64,000 nucleotides of DNA, taken from positions 62,001 to 126,000 of the forward strand of contig NZ_JYIW01000019.1 in NCBI RefSeq assembly GCF_000956525.1. The letters are read 5' to 3'. This document shows, one piece after another, positions 7,913 to 16,804 of this stretch. The notes beneath the pieces are model-generated. The model worked only from the letters and a program-made list of their open reading frames with translations, made no database searches and was not told the DNA's origin. The DNA comes from Microbacterium oxydans. Its GTDB lineage: Bacteria > Actinomycetota > Actinomycetes > Actinomycetales > Microbacteriaceae. A program made the translations under genes and the position numbers. How positions within the stretch are numbered: position 1 is the stretch's first letter; each line of letters begins with the position of its first letter.

Positions 7913-8997
7913 CCCGCACCGCGCCGGCAGGCTCTCCCGCACACCCGTCGAGAGAAGCCTCCCCGCGCCCTCCGCGCAGCCTGCGCCTCGGAACGTCGAG
8001 CGCCCTCGTCGTCGCCGGACTCCTCCTCCTCGTCGTCTCGGTCGGGGTGGCGATCACCCTGGGGCCTGCCGACGTCCTGATCGTCAACGTCCGCGACATC
8101 GTGTCGAACCACCTCGGCCTCACCGACATCCCGGTGAAGGCGTCGAAGGACGCGATCGTGTGGGAGGAGCGGCTGCCGCGGGCACTGGTCGCCGCGGCCT
8201 GCGGCGCAGGGCTCGGGCTCTGCGGCGTCATCATGCAGTCACTCCTGCGCAACCCGCTCGCCGACCCGTTCATCCTTGGCATCTCGTCCGGCGCCTCGAC
8301 GGGCGCGGTCGCCATCGGGATCCTGGGGCTCGGCGGTGCGACCATCGGCCTCTCGGGCGGAGCCTTCATCGGCGCCCTCGTCGCCTTCGGGCTCGTCCTG
8401 CTGCTCGCGCGCCTGTCCGGCGGCGGCAACGACCGCGTCGTGCTCGCCGGCGTGGCCAGCACACAGCTGTTCTCGGCGCTGACCTCACTGATCATCTTCG
8501 CCTTCGCCGATTCGGATGAGACACGAGGGGTGATGTTCTGGCTGCTCGGCTCGCTGGAGGGGGTGCGCTGGGACGACGCGGCGCTGTCGGCGAGCGTGGT
8601 CGCCGCGGGCTCGCTGCTCTGCCTCCGCTACGCCCGCACGCTCGACGCCTTCACCTTCGGCGACGATGTCGCGGCGTCACTCGGCATCCATGTGACCCGC
8701 ACGCGGGCGGTGCTGCTCGTGACGACCGCCCTCATCACCGCGACGCTCGTGAGCATCGCCGGAGCGATCGGGTTCGTCGGCCTCGTGCTCCCGCACGCTG
8801 CTCGCCTGATCGCCGGCGCGCGCCACTCGCGTCTGATTCCGGCGACGGCGATCATCGGCGCCGTCTTCATGGTGTGGGTGGATGCCGGATCCCGGGTCGC
8901 GTTCTCCCCTACCCCGCTTCCGGTCGGTGTGGGGACGGCGCTCGTGGGCGTCCCGGTGTTCATCGCCCTGCTGGCACGGCGGAAGAGGCGCGCATGA
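7882..8997 (+). CDS. FecCD-family siderophore permease
   Basis: About 371 residues; GTG codons at 7882 and 7885 are both possible starts, overlapping the end of the binding-protein gene by about 30 bases. Nine to ten membrane segments follow. Hallmarks are RLPRALVAAACGAGLGLCGVIMQ, LRNPLADPFILGISSGAS, GGNDRVVLAGVA and GFVGLVLPHAARL, the last being the coupling helix that contacts the ATPase. Only one permease is encoded, so it presumably works as a homodimer. Overlaps the ATPase start by ATGA. Confidence 0.92.
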   Translation: MVARARGRALTRTAPAGSPAHPSREASPRPPRSLRLGTSSALVVAGLLLLVVSVGVAITLGPADVLIVNVRDIVSNHLGLTDIPVKASKDAIVWEERLPRALVAAACGAGLGLCGVIMQSLLRNPLADPFILGISSGASTGAVAIGILGLGGATIGLSGGAFIGALVAFGLVLLLARLSGGGNDRVVLAGVASTQLFSALTSLIIFAFADSDETRGVMFWLLGSLEGVRWDDAALSASVVAAGSLLCLRYARTLDAFTFGDDVAASLGIHVTRTRAVLLVTTALITATLVSIAGAIGFVGLVLPHAARLIAGARHSRLIPATAIIGAVFMVWVDAGSRVAFSPTPLPVGVGTALVGVPVFIALLARRKRRA

Positions 8998-9755
8998 CCC
9001 TCCGTGCCGAGAACGTGTCGTGGAACCGTGGCGGCTCCCTCGTCGTCGACGGGGTGACCCTGCATCCGCACCCCGGACAGACCGTCGGACTGCTCGGACC
9101 CAACGGCTCGGGCAAGTCGTCGCTGCTGCGGCTGCTGCACGGCCTCGCTCGACCGACCTCCGGGCTCGTCACCCTCGACGGGACCGACCTCACCGAGGTG
9201 CCGAGGCGACGCGTGGCCCGGTCGGTGGCGTCGGTGACGCAGCACGCCGACACCGACGTCGACATCACGGTGCGCGATGTCGCTCGGCTCGGCCGCATCC
9301 CGCATCGCTCAGCTCTGGGCAGCGCCACCGCCGCCGACGAGGCAGCGGTGGACCGAGCGCTCACCCACGTCGGGCTGCTGCACCAGGCCGACCGCCTCTG
9401 GCACACACTCTCGGGCGGCGAACGCCAGCGTGCGCAGATCGCCCGCGCCCTCGCGCAGGAACCACGAGAACTGCTCCTCGACGAACCGACCAACCACCTC
9501 GACATCCGCCACCAGCTCGAACTGCTCGACCTGGTGTCCGCCCTGCCGATGACCACGATCGTCGCCCTGCACGACCTCAACCTCGCGGCGATGTACTGCG
9601 ACGTCATCGTGGTGCTGCGTCAGGGCCGCGTGGTGGCCGCGGGCACCCCGGCCGCGGTGCTGACGGCCGAGCTGATCCGCACGGTCTACGAGGTGACGGC
9701 GGACGTCGACCTCGATCAGGGAGGACGCCCCGCCATCACCTACCGGCGCAGGTGA
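8994..9755 (+). CDS. Siderophore ABC transporter ATPase (FepC-like)
   Basis: 253 residues. Walker A GPNGSGKSS, Q-loop region SVTQHAD, signature LSGGERQRAQIARAL, Walker B ELLLDEPTNHLD and H-loop IVALHDLN are all present, with the GTPAAVLTAELI tail usual for FepC/BtuD ATPases. It completes the binding protein-permease-ATPase operon and starts by ATGA overlap with the permease. Its stop codon lies inside a 17-bp direct repeat. Confidence 0.95.
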   Translation: MTLRAENVSWNRGGSLVVDGVTLHPHPGQTVGLLGPNGSGKSSLLRLLHGLARPTSGLVTLDGTDLTEVPRRRVARSVASVTQHADTDVDITVRDVARLGRIPHRSALGSATAADEAAVDRALTHVGLLHQADRLWHTLSGGERQRAQIARALAQEPRELLLDEPTNHLDIRHQLELLDLVSALPMTTIVALHDLNLAAMYCDVIVVLRQGRVVAAGTPAAVLTAELIRTVYEVTADVDLDQGGRPAITYRRR

Positions 9756-9783
9756 GCGAGACCCGAGCAGGTGAGCGAGACCC
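9748..9783. repeat. 17-bp direct repeat at the convergent iron ATPase/putA 3' ends
   Basis: GCAGGTGAGCGAGACCC occurs at 9748-9764 and again at 9767-9783. The first copy contains the ATPase stop codon, and the second abuts the putA stop on the other strand. Confidence 0.85.
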
Positions 9784-12700
9784 TCAGATCACGCCGTCCG
9801 TCAGGCCCGTCGGGTTGCCGAAGCGGTGGTTCGTGATCGAGACGGCCTGCTCGTGCAGGAACGGCAGGATCTCGACGCGGCCGGCGCCGGTCACGGCATG
9901 CGACCACACGGCGACATCGGGCAGTCCGCCGAGCGCCTCGAACAGTGCAGAGGCGTCGCCGCCCACGAGACGGACCCGCGCCCAGCTGTGCGCTGCCTTC
10001 GACACGGACTTCGCGAAGCCCTTCGCCCATGCGGCATCCTTCTCGTGCGCGATCGAGACGCCCTGGGCGCGCAGGACCTTCTCGATGCCGGAGGGCAGCT
10101 TCGACGACGACACCGTGAACGGGCTGCCGCTGCGGAGGGCGGCCGCGAGCACGCGAACACCCTCGACCAGCGGTGCGCCCTCGGCGATGCGCACGTCGAC
10201 CGCGACCGGACGGTAGCGGAACAGGTTGCGCTCGACGCCCAGGCCCGACTTGTCGGTGATCGCACCGAACTCGTCGACCCATGCGCGCTCGTCGGATGCC
10301 GCCGCGCGCTGCAGCCACTCGGACTCGACCGCGTCGAGCTCACCGGCGGCTGCGCGCAGCAGCGCGTCGACCGCGGGGGTCACGGCAGCGTCCGGGGCGA
10401 CGGCCGGCAGCTCGGCCGGAGCCCACTCACCGAGGCCGAACAGGTAGTTCGGTCCGCCGGCCTTGGCGCCGGCACCGACTGCTGAGCGCTTCCAACCGCC
10501 GAACGGCTGACGCTGCACGATCGCGCCGGTGATGCCGCGGTTGACGTACAGGTTGCCCGCCTCGACGCGGTCGAGCCAGGTCGCGACCTCGGTGGAATCC
10601 AGCGAGTGGATGCCGGCGGTCAGACCGTAATCGACGGCGTTCTGCAGACGGATCGCCTCGTCCAGGTCCTTCGCGACCATGATGCCGAGCACCGGGCCGA
10701 AGAACTCGGTCATGTGGAAGTACGAGCCCGCACGGACGCCGGTCTTCACACCCGGGGTCCACTGCTTGCCCTCGTCGTCGAGCTGCTTCGGCTTCACGAG
10801 CCACGACTCGCCGGCACCGAGCTCGGTCAGGGCGGCGAGCAGCTTGCCGTCAGCCGGCTCGATGATCGGTCCCATCTGCGTCGCGGGATCGTCGGGGAGG
10901 CCGACGCGCATCGACGAGACGGCATCGACGAGCTGGCGCTGGAACCGCTTCGAGTCCGCGACGGAGCCGACGAGGATCGCGAGGGACGCGGCGGAGCACT
11001 TCTGGCCGGCGTGCCCGAAGGCGCTGCGCGCGACGTCGGCCGCTGCCAGGTCGAGGTCGGCCGATGGCGTCACGATGATCGCGTTCTTGCCGCTCGTCTC
11101 GCCGAGCAGCGGCAGGTCGGAGCGGAACGAGCGGAACAGCTGCGCGGTCTCGTACGCACCCGTGAGGATCACGCGGTCGACCGCTGGGCTCGACACCAGG
11201 CGGGTGCCGAGGTCGCGCGAAGCGAGGTCGACGAGCGCGAGCAGGTCGCGCGGCACACCGGCAGCCCACAGCGCCTCGATCATCACGGCGCCGCAGCGCT
11301 GGGTGAGCTTGGCGGGCTTGATGACGACACCCGAGCCCGAGGCGAGTGCGGCCAGCACACCGCCGGCGGGGATCGCGACCGGGAAGTTCCACGGCGGAGT
11401 GACGACCGTGACCTTCGACGGGATGAACGCCGCACCGGAGACCGTCTCGAGGTCCTTCGCGCGCTCGGCGTAGTAATGCGCGAAGTCGATCGCCTCGCTG
11501 ATCTCAGGGTCGGCCTCGGCGATCGTCTTGCCCGCCTCGTGCGCCATGATCTCGATCAGCTGACCGCGGCGCGCCGCGAGCTCATCGCCGGCGCGGTGCA
11601 GGATCTCGGCGCGCTCGGCTGCCGGACGCGCTGCCCACTGCGCTGCCGCGGCGGTGGCTGCGACGAAGATGCCGTCGAGCTGCTCGGTCGTCTCCACACG
11701 GGCAGCGGCGATCGCGTCGACGCCGAGCGTCGAATCGACCGAGCGCTGCAGGATCTCGCGACCCCAGGCGCGGTTCGCGTCGAGCGCGGGGTCGGTGTCG
11801 GGCTGATTGTGGAACGCGGTCGTCGGGGTCGCGGCATCCGCTTCCGTCGTCCGGTCCTGCACGCGGTTGGATGCCGGCACGGAGCGGTCCGCCTCGAGCG
11901 CTGCGAGCGAGCGTTCGAAGCGCTCGCGCTCACGGGTGAGCAGGGTCGGGTTCGAGGCGAGCTCGAACACCGCCGACATGAAGTTCTCCTGGCTCGCGTT
12001 CTCCTCGAGCCGACGGACGAGGTAGGCGATCGCCACGTCGAACTCCGCCGGGTTCACGACCGGCGTGTAGAGGAGGAGGCGTCCGACGTCCTTGCGGACG
12101 GCCTCGGCCTGACCGGTCGCCATGCCGAGCAGCATCTCGTACTCGACGAGCGAGCCGCCGTCGACCCCGCGGGCACGCGAGAGCAGCCACGTGTAGGCGA
12201 TGTCGAAGAGGTTGTGGCCGGCGACGCCGATGCGCACGGCGTCCAGACGCTCGGGCGTGAGGGCCCAGTCGAGCACGCGCTTGTAGTTCGTGTCGGAGTC
12301 CTGCTTGGTGCCGTAGGTCGCGAGCGGCCAGCCGTGCACCGCGGCATCGACGTGCTCCATCGCGAGGTTCGCACCCTTCACGACGCGCACCTTGATCGGA
12401 GCGCCGCCCTTCGCACGTCGGGCAGCGGCCCACTCCTGCAGGTGCTGCATCGCGCCGAGCGCGTCCGGCAGGTACGCCTGCAGCACGATTCCGGCCTCGA
12501 GGTTCTCGAGCCCCGGCTGGTCGAGGATCGCGGTGAACGCTGCGATCGTCAGGTCGAGGTCGCGGAACTCCTCCATGTCGAGGTTGATGAACTTCTGGGT
12601 CCCTGAGCCTGTCGAAGGGCCCTTCGCCTCCGCCTTCGCGGCGAGCTCGTAGAGCGGGGTGAGCTTCTCGACGACGTCGGCGACGGCCTCGTCGAACGAC

Positions 12701-13263
12701 CACATCGAGAGCTGGCTGACGACGCTCGACACCTTGATCGAGACGTAGTCGACGTCGTCGCGGGCGAGGAAGTCACGGGTTCCCTGCAGGCGGTGGCCGG
12801 CTTCGCGCTCACCGAGCACCGCCTCGCCGAGGAGGTTGAGGTTGAGGCGGTTGCCGCTCTTGCGCAGCTTCGCGATCGCGGGGCCGAGCTTCGACGGCGT
12901 GGCATCGAGCACGAGGTGGCCGACCATCGCCCGCAGCACGCGGCGCGAGATCGGCACGACGACGCCGGGGAGCTTCGGAGCGAAGAAGCCGCCGGTCTTG
13001 ATCGCGCTGCGCAGCACCCAGGGCAGCAGCGTCGGGGTGATCTCCGAGATCTCGGCGAGCTTGCGGCCGGCGACGCTGAGGTCCTCCGGGCGCATGACGC
13101 CGTCGACGAAGCCGACCGTGAAGTCGAGGCCGCGGGGGTCCTTCAGCACCTCGGCCAGGCGCTGGGCAGCGGGCTCGACGGGGTGGGTCTCGCTCTCGGT
13201 GAGCCAGCGCTGCACGACGGCGGCGACCTCGGAGGTGCGGGGGGTGGTGTCGACGGCGGTCAT
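9784..13263 (-). CDS. putA: Bifunctional proline dehydrogenase / L-glutamate-gamma-semialdehyde dehydrogenase
   Basis: 1159 residues from ATG 13263 (AGAGGA seven bases upstream; an ATG 21 bases further up lacks a site). Residues ~1-470 are the FAD proline dehydrogenase barrel, with VRVVKGANLAMEHVD and YEMLLGMATGQAEAVRKD. Residues ~530-1020 are the NAD aldehyde dehydrogenase, with VTPPWNFPVAIPAGG, catalytic-site Glu in LLGETSGKNAII and the nucleophile Cys in GHAGQKCSAASLA. Together they turn proline into glutamate. No DNA-binding N-terminal domain is present, so it is not an autorepressor. A dispersed repeat sits in frame near residue 215 (GPSTGSGTQ). The divergent LysR gene is the likely regulator. 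Confidence 0.96.
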   Translation of the reverse strand: MTAVDTTPRTSEVAAVVQRWLTESETHPVEPAAQRLAEVLKDPRGLDFTVGFVDGVMRPEDLSVAGRKLAEISEITPTLLPWVLRSAIKTGGFFAPKLPGVVVPISRRVLRAMVGHLVLDATPSKLGPAIAKLRKSGNRLNLNLLGEAVLGEREAGHRLQGTRDFLARDDVDYVSIKVSSVVSQLSMWSFDEAVADVVEKLTPLYELAAKAEAKGPSTGSGTQKFINLDMEEFRDLDLTIAAFTAILDQPGLENLEAGIVLQAYLPDALGAMQHLQEWAAARRAKGGAPIKVRVVKGANLAMEHVDAAVHGWPLATYGTKQDSDTNYKRVLDWALTPERLDAVRIGVAGHNLFDIAYTWLLSRARGVDGGSLVEYEMLLGMATGQAEAVRKDVGRLLLYTPVVNPAEFDVAIAYLVRRLEENASQENFMSAVFELASNPTLLTRERERFERSLAALEADRSVPASNRVQDRTTEADAATPTTAFHNQPDTDPALDANRAWGREILQRSVDSTLGVDAIAAARVETTEQLDGIFVAATAAAAQWAARPAAERAEILHRAGDELAARRGQLIEIMAHEAGKTIAEADPEISEAIDFAHYYAERAKDLETVSGAAFIPSKVTVVTPPWNFPVAIPAGGVLAALASGSGVVIKPAKLTQRCGAVMIEALWAAGVPRDLLALVDLASRDLGTRLVSSPAVDRVILTGAYETAQLFRSFRSDLPLLGETSGKNAIIVTPSADLDLAAADVARSAFGHAGQKCSAASLAILVGSVADSKRFQRQLVDAVSSMRVGLPDDPATQMGPIIEPADGKLLAALTELGAGESWLVKPKQLDDEGKQWTPGVKTGVRAGSYFHMTEFFGPVLGIMVAKDLDEAIRLQNAVDYGLTAGIHSLDSTEVATWLDRVEAGNLYVNRGITGAIVQRQPFGGWKRSAVGAGAKAGGPNYLFGLGEWAPAELPAVAPDAAVTPAVDALLRAAAGELDAVESEWLQRAAASDERAWVDEFGAITDKSGLGVERNLFRYRPVAVDVRIAEGAPLVEGVRVLAAALRSGSPFTVSSSKLPSGIEKVLRAQGVSIAHEKDAAWAKGFAKSVSKAAHSWARVRLVGGDASALFEALGGLPDVAVWSHAVTGAGRVEILPFLHEQAVSITNHRFGNPTGLTDGVI
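12597..12619. repeat. dispersed repeat inserted in frame in putA
   Basis: GGGTCCCTGAGCCTGTCGAA plus GGG is an exact inverse copy of the intergenic element at 4624. Read in the putA frame it gives GPSTGSGTQ, inserted between KAEAK and KFINLDMEEF, just before a conserved barrel strand. The reading frame is intact. Confidence 0.85.
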
Positions 13264-13365
13264 CGGCGGATCCTCTTCGTTCATGCTGGCACCCGGGTCG
13301 GGAGCGCACACGTTCGGGTCGTGTGCGGCTGGATCATTGTCAGCCCCGGCGCTAGGCTCCGTCTA

Positions 13366-13408
13366 TCAACCAATTCGGTTGAATTCTGTTCAGTCAGGCT
13401 GAACAGAA
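13366..13408. promoter_or_regulatory. two adjacent inverted repeats between putA and the LysR gene
   Basis: TCAACC-AATTC-GGTTGA (13366-13382) is a perfect 6-bp inverted repeat with 5-bp spacer. TTCTGTTCAG-TCAGG-CTGAACAGAA (13384-13408) is a perfect 10-bp inverted repeat with 5-bp spacer. They are separated by one base and lie in the 167-bp divergent gap, the usual place for a LysR-type activator to control both its own gene and its target. The second ends 22 bases before the LysR ATG, so binding there could repress the regulator gene itself. Confidence 0.75.
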
Positions 13409-13430
13409 GAATGATGGGACCGGATGCCGC

Positions 13431-14339
13431 ATGCTCGACGTGAATCGCCTGCGGATGCTGGTCGAGCTCAGCCGTCGCGGCACCCTGTCGGCAGTGGCCG
13501 ACGCCCTGTCGTACAGCAAGGCCTCGGTGTCGCAGCAGCTGAGCGCGCTCGAACGCGATGTCGGGGTGCCGCTGCTGCGCCGCGTCGGCCGAGGGGTGCA
13601 GTTCACCCCGCAGGGGAACGTGCTCGTCGCCGAGGCCATCGGCATCCTGGATCAGCTCGAGCATGCGCAGATCGCGGTCGCCGAATCGCTGACGGAGGTG
13701 ACCGGCACCGTGCACATCGCGGTGTTCCAGTCCGCAGCCCACTCGCTGCTCCCCCGCGCGCTGGCCTCCCTCAGAGACGACCACCCTGCGCTGCGCGTCG
13801 AAGTGACCGAGCGCGATCCGGAGACCGGTCTCGTCGGGGTCTCCAGCCGCGACTTCGACCTGATCCTCGCCGAGCAATATCCGGGTGTCACCCGACCGAT
13901 CCATGCCGACCTCGACCGGGTCGCACTCGCCCACGACGCGATCGCCCTGGCCCGCCACCCCGGCACCCCAGACACGACGGATGCCGTCGCCGCACTGTGG
14001 TCCACCCGGGATCAGCCCTGGGTGCTGGAGCCCGCCGGCACCGCATCCCGCGCCTGGGCGGAGCAGCTCTGCCGCACCGCCGGCTTCGAGCCCGATGTGC
14101 GGTTCGAGGTCGCCGACCTCACCGCGCACGTCCGACTCATCCGCGCGGGCCTCGCCACAGGACTGTTGCCCGAGCTGGTGTGGGCCGGCGAGACGCCGAC
14201 CGTCGCCCTGACTCCGCTTCCGGAGCAGCCCCGCCGAGAGATCTTCTCCTCCGCGCGACGGGTTTCAGCCGCTGCGCCGTCGATCCGTGCCGTGCGGCGC
14301 GCCCTGGCATCCGCCGCCTCGCACAACCTGCTCGACTGA
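13431..14339 (+). CDS. LysR-family transcriptional regulator, probable putA activator
   Basis: 302 residues. The N-terminal helix-turn-helix is MLDVNRLRMLVELSRRGTLS then ADALSYSKASVSQQLSALERDVG, followed by the linker helix and a periplasmic-binding-protein-like effector domain (about 90-295). It is divergent from putA with paired inverted repeats between them, so proline or P5C-responsive control of putA is likely (inference by analogy with actinobacterial PutR-type regulators). Start ATG is fixed by the conserved LysR N-terminus. Confidence 0.9.
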   Translation: MLDVNRLRMLVELSRRGTLSAVADALSYSKASVSQQLSALERDVGVPLLRRVGRGVQFTPQGNVLVAEAIGILDQLEHAQIAVAESLTEVTGTVHIAVFQSAAHSLLPRALASLRDDHPALRVEVTERDPETGLVGVSSRDFDLILAEQYPGVTRPIHADLDRVALAHDAIALARHPGTPDTTDAVAALWSTRDQPWVLEPAGTASRAWAEQLCRTAGFEPDVRFEVADLTAHVRLIRAGLATGLLPELVWAGETPTVALTPLPEQPRREIFSSARRVSAAAPSIRAVRRALASAASHNLLD

Positions 14340-14478
14340 GGCGGCGTCGCGACACGGGTCTGATCGCGTCATCCGGCGTCATCTCGGAACATCCCGGGAA
14401 TATGCGCGCGCATGAACCCGTTGGGTCCCCTGTAGCCGGACGAAGGAGTCCGATCCACTCCTTCTGAAAGGCACTTCC

Positions 14479-15066
14479 GTGAGCACTCCCGTGATCGACC
14501 GCACCGCCCCGACCGAGCACCCCGTCCTCGACGTCCTCGCCGGGCGCTGGAGCCCGCGCGCGTACGACGCGCAGAACACGATCGACGACGCCAAGCTGAA
14601 CGCGGCCCTCGAGGCCGCCCGCTGGTCGCCCTCGGCCTACAACATGCAGCCGTGGCGCTTCATCGTCGCCCACCGCGGCACCGCGCTGTTCTCGCAGGTC
14701 GTCGACTCGCTCGTCGAGTTCAACCAGCTCTGGGCCTCGAACGCCTCCGCCCTCGTCGTCGCCATCGCCGAGACGGAGTCCGAAGACGGCACGGCCATCA
14801 GCCACGCGGTCTACGACCTGGGTCAGGCCGTCGCCCACTTCTCGGTGCAGGCGCACCACGAGGGACTCGTCGTGCACCAGATGAGCGGCTTCGACCCCGA
14901 GGTCGTCCGCGAGTTCGCCGACCTCGACGCCCGCTTCACCGCCGTCACCGTCATCGCCGTCGGCGAGCTGGGTGACGCCGCAGCCCTGCCCGAGGGTCTG
15001 CAGCAGGGCGAGACCGCACCGCGCGTGCGCCGCCCGATCGCCGAGACGGTCATCCTCAGCGCCTGA
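14479..15066 (+). CDS. Nitroreductase-family FMN oxidoreductase
   Basis: 195 residues from GTG with GAAAGG about eight bases upstream. FMN-site motifs are visible: RWSPRAYD near residue 27 and AARWSPSAYNMQPWRF near 55, then the helical dimer core and the late VRRPIAETV segment. Such enzymes use NAD(P)H to reduce nitro compounds, quinones or flavin; the physiological substrate cannot be told. Single gene between the LysR gene and an amino-acid permease, with a GC-rich hairpin after its stop. Confidence 0.88.
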   Translation: MSTPVIDRTAPTEHPVLDVLAGRWSPRAYDAQNTIDDAKLNAALEAARWSPSAYNMQPWRFIVAHRGTALFSQVVDSLVEFNQLWASNASALVVAIAETESEDGTAISHAVYDLGQAVAHFSVQAHHEGLVVHQMSGFDPEVVREFADLDARFTAVTVIAVGELGDAAALPEGLQQGETAPRVRRPIAETVILSA

Positions 15067-15076
15067 TCCACTCCCT

Positions 15077-15114
15077 CGCGCCGCGCCCGTCGTTTTTGCG
15101 AGGGGCGTGGCGCG
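15077..15114 (+). terminator. GC-rich hairpin after the nitroreductase gene
   Basis: CGCGCCGCGCCC (15077-15088) pairs with GGGCGTGGCGCG (15103-15114): a 12-bp stem with one G-U pair and a 14-base loop. There is no T tract after it, as is common for actinobacterial terminators. It also sits just before the next gene's -10. Confidence 0.5.
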
Positions 15115-15126
15115 ACGTGCGCCACC

Positions 15127-15132
15127 TACAAT
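15127..15132 (+). promoter_or_regulatory. -10 element TACAAT, leaderless promoter
   Basis: TACAAT ends seven bases before the ATG at 15140, and no ribosome-binding site is present, so transcription would begin at or next to the start codon. Confidence 0.65.
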
Positions 15133-15139
15133 CGAGCGC

Positions 15140-16651
15140 ATGGCGATGCAGCGCAGGATCAAATCCGTCGAACGGTCCATGGCCGAGACGCACGATGAGA
15201 AACGTTCGCTGAAGCGTTCGCTCGGCGTCTGGGACCTCGCGGTCATGGGCGTCGCGGTCGCGGTCGGCGCCGGCATCTTCTCGGTGGGCGCCGAGGCCTC
15301 CGCCCGGCATGCCGGCCCCGCGGTCATCATCTCCTTCATCATCGCCGCCTCCGTGTGCGGCCTCGCGATCCTCTGCTACGCCGAGTTCGCATCCTCGATC
15401 CCCGTCGCCGGATCCGCCTACACCTTCACGTACTCCACGCTCGGGGAGTTCCTGGCCTGGATCATCGGCTGGGATCTCATCCTCGAGATGCTCATGGCCT
15501 CGGCCGTGATCGCGAAGTACTGGGGCGTCTATCTGGGCGACGCCGTGTCGTTGTTCAACCTCGACATCCCGATGACGATCCCGATCGGCCCCCTCTCCTT
15601 CGCGTGGGGTCCCGTCGTCATCGTCGCGATCTTCACCGCGCTGCTGGCGCTCGGCACGCAGCTGTCGAGCCGCGTGAACAGCGTCTTCACGGTGATCAAG
15701 GTCGCGATCGTGCTGTTCGTGATCGTGGTCGGACTGTTCTTCATCAACGGCGCCAACTACACCCCGTTCGTCCCGCCGGCACAGCCCGGCGCCGCATCGG
15801 AGAGCGCCTGGACGCAGTCGCTCTTCTCCTTCATGACCGGGTCCGATCCGTCGATCTACGGCGTCTTCGGCATCCTCAGCGGCGCAGCCCTGGTGTTCTT
15901 CGCCTTCATCGGCTTCGACGTCGTGGCCACCAGCGCCGAGGAGACCAAGGATCCCAAGCGCACCGTGCCTCGCGGCATCATCCTCGGCCTCATCATCGTG
16001 ACCGTGCTCTATGTGCTGGTCGCGATCGTCATCACCGGCATGGTCTCGTACACGGAGCTCGCCAAGCTCGACGAACCGTCACTGGCCAGCGCATTCGAAC
16101 TCGTCGGTGCGACCTGGGCAGCGCAGGTGATCGCGATCGGCAGCCTCGTCGGCCTCACCACCGTCGTGATGGTGCTGCTGATGGGCCTGGCGCGCGTGGT
16201 GTTCGCGATGAGCCGCGACGGCCTGCTGCCACGCGCACTCAGCGTCACCGATGCCAAGCGCGGCACCCCCATCCGCATCCAGCTGATCGTCGGCGTGCTG
16301 ATCGCGATCATCGCCGGTTTCACCGACGTGCAGGTGCTCGGCGACATGATCAACATCGGCACGCTGTCGGCGTTCGTGCTCGTGAGCATCGGCGTGCCGA
16401 TCCTGCGCAAGAGCCGCCCCGACCTCGAGCGCCCGTTCACGGTGCCGCTGTCGCCGTGGCTGCCGTGGATCTCGGCGATCGCCTGCTTCTGGCTCATGCT
16501 GAACCTCAGCACCGAGACCTGGCTGCGGTTCGCGATCTGGCTGGCGCTCGGCCTCGTCATCTACTTCACGTACTCGCGCCGGCATTCGCTGATCGGCCGC
16601 GAGCTCGCCGGGGATGCGCTCGGCGGCATCCGGCAGAAGCCGCTGGGCTAG
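15140..16651 (+). CDS. APC-superfamily amino acid permease
   Basis: 503 residues, about 12 membrane segments. A charged cytoplasmic N-terminus (MAMQRRIKSVERSMAETHDEK without its tail) leads to the first helix with GVAVAVGAGIFSVGAEAS, the unwound glycine motif that binds the amino acid carboxylate in this family. YAEFASSIPVAGSAYTFTY and FAFIGFDVVATSAEE(T)KDPKRTVPRGI are further family signatures (YfnA/cationic amino-acid type). Substrate unknown; proximity to putA is suggestive only. The 3' end runs directly into a cluster of dispersed repeats. Confidence 0.92.
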   Translation: MAMQRRIKSVERSMAETHDEKRSLKRSLGVWDLAVMGVAVAVGAGIFSVGAEASARHAGPAVIISFIIAASVCGLAILCYAEFASSIPVAGSAYTFTYSTLGEFLAWIIGWDLILEMLMASAVIAKYWGVYLGDAVSLFNLDIPMTIPIGPLSFAWGPVVIVAIFTALLALGTQLSSRVNSVFTVIKVAIVLFVIVVGLFFINGANYTPFVPPAQPGAASESAWTQSLFSFMTGSDPSIYGVFGILSGAALVFFAFIGFDVVATSAEETKDPKRTVPRGIILGLIIVTVLYVLVAIVITGMVSYTELAKLDEPSLASAFELVGATWAAQVIAIGSLVGLTTVVMVLLMGLARVVFAMSRDGLLPRALSVTDAKRGTPIRIQLIVGVLIAIIAGFTDVQVLGDMINIGTLSAFVLVSIGVPILRKSRPDLERPFTVPLSPWLPWISAIACFWLMLNLSTETWLRFAIWLALGLVIYFTYSRRHSLIGRELAGDALGGIRQKPLG

Positions 16652-16798
16652 CCCTTCGACAAGCTCAGGGACCCAAAGGCCGACAGGCTCAGGGACCCAA
16701 GGGCGACAGGCTCAGGGACCCGAAGGCGACAAGCTCAGGGAGCCAAAAGCCGACAGGCCCAGGGACCCAGGCTGGGTCGCTGAGCCTGTCGAAGCGCC
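16652..16798. repeat. cluster of five direct and one inverted dispersed repeats
   Basis: Between the convergent permease and clpB stops there are five degenerate direct copies of the element (cores at about 16653, 16682, 16704, 16727 and 16751, each reading CGACARGCYCAGGGANCC) and one inverted copy (GGGTCGCTGAGCCTGTCGAA, 16774-16793). Direct and inverted copies can pair into a strong hairpin from either strand, so this may terminate both genes. This stretch codes for nothing recognisable. Confidence 0.85.
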
Positions 16799-16804
16799 GT
16801 GGGA

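Noticed and set aside
10606-12606. Long opposite-strand reading frame within putA (666 codons)
   Set aside because: It is antisense to a strongly conserved gene, is rich in Arg/Gly/Glu as expected from high-GC shadows, and shows no family motif.
16652-16798. CRISPR array
   Set aside because: The repeated units are contiguous, degenerate and partly inverted, without spacers or cas genes.
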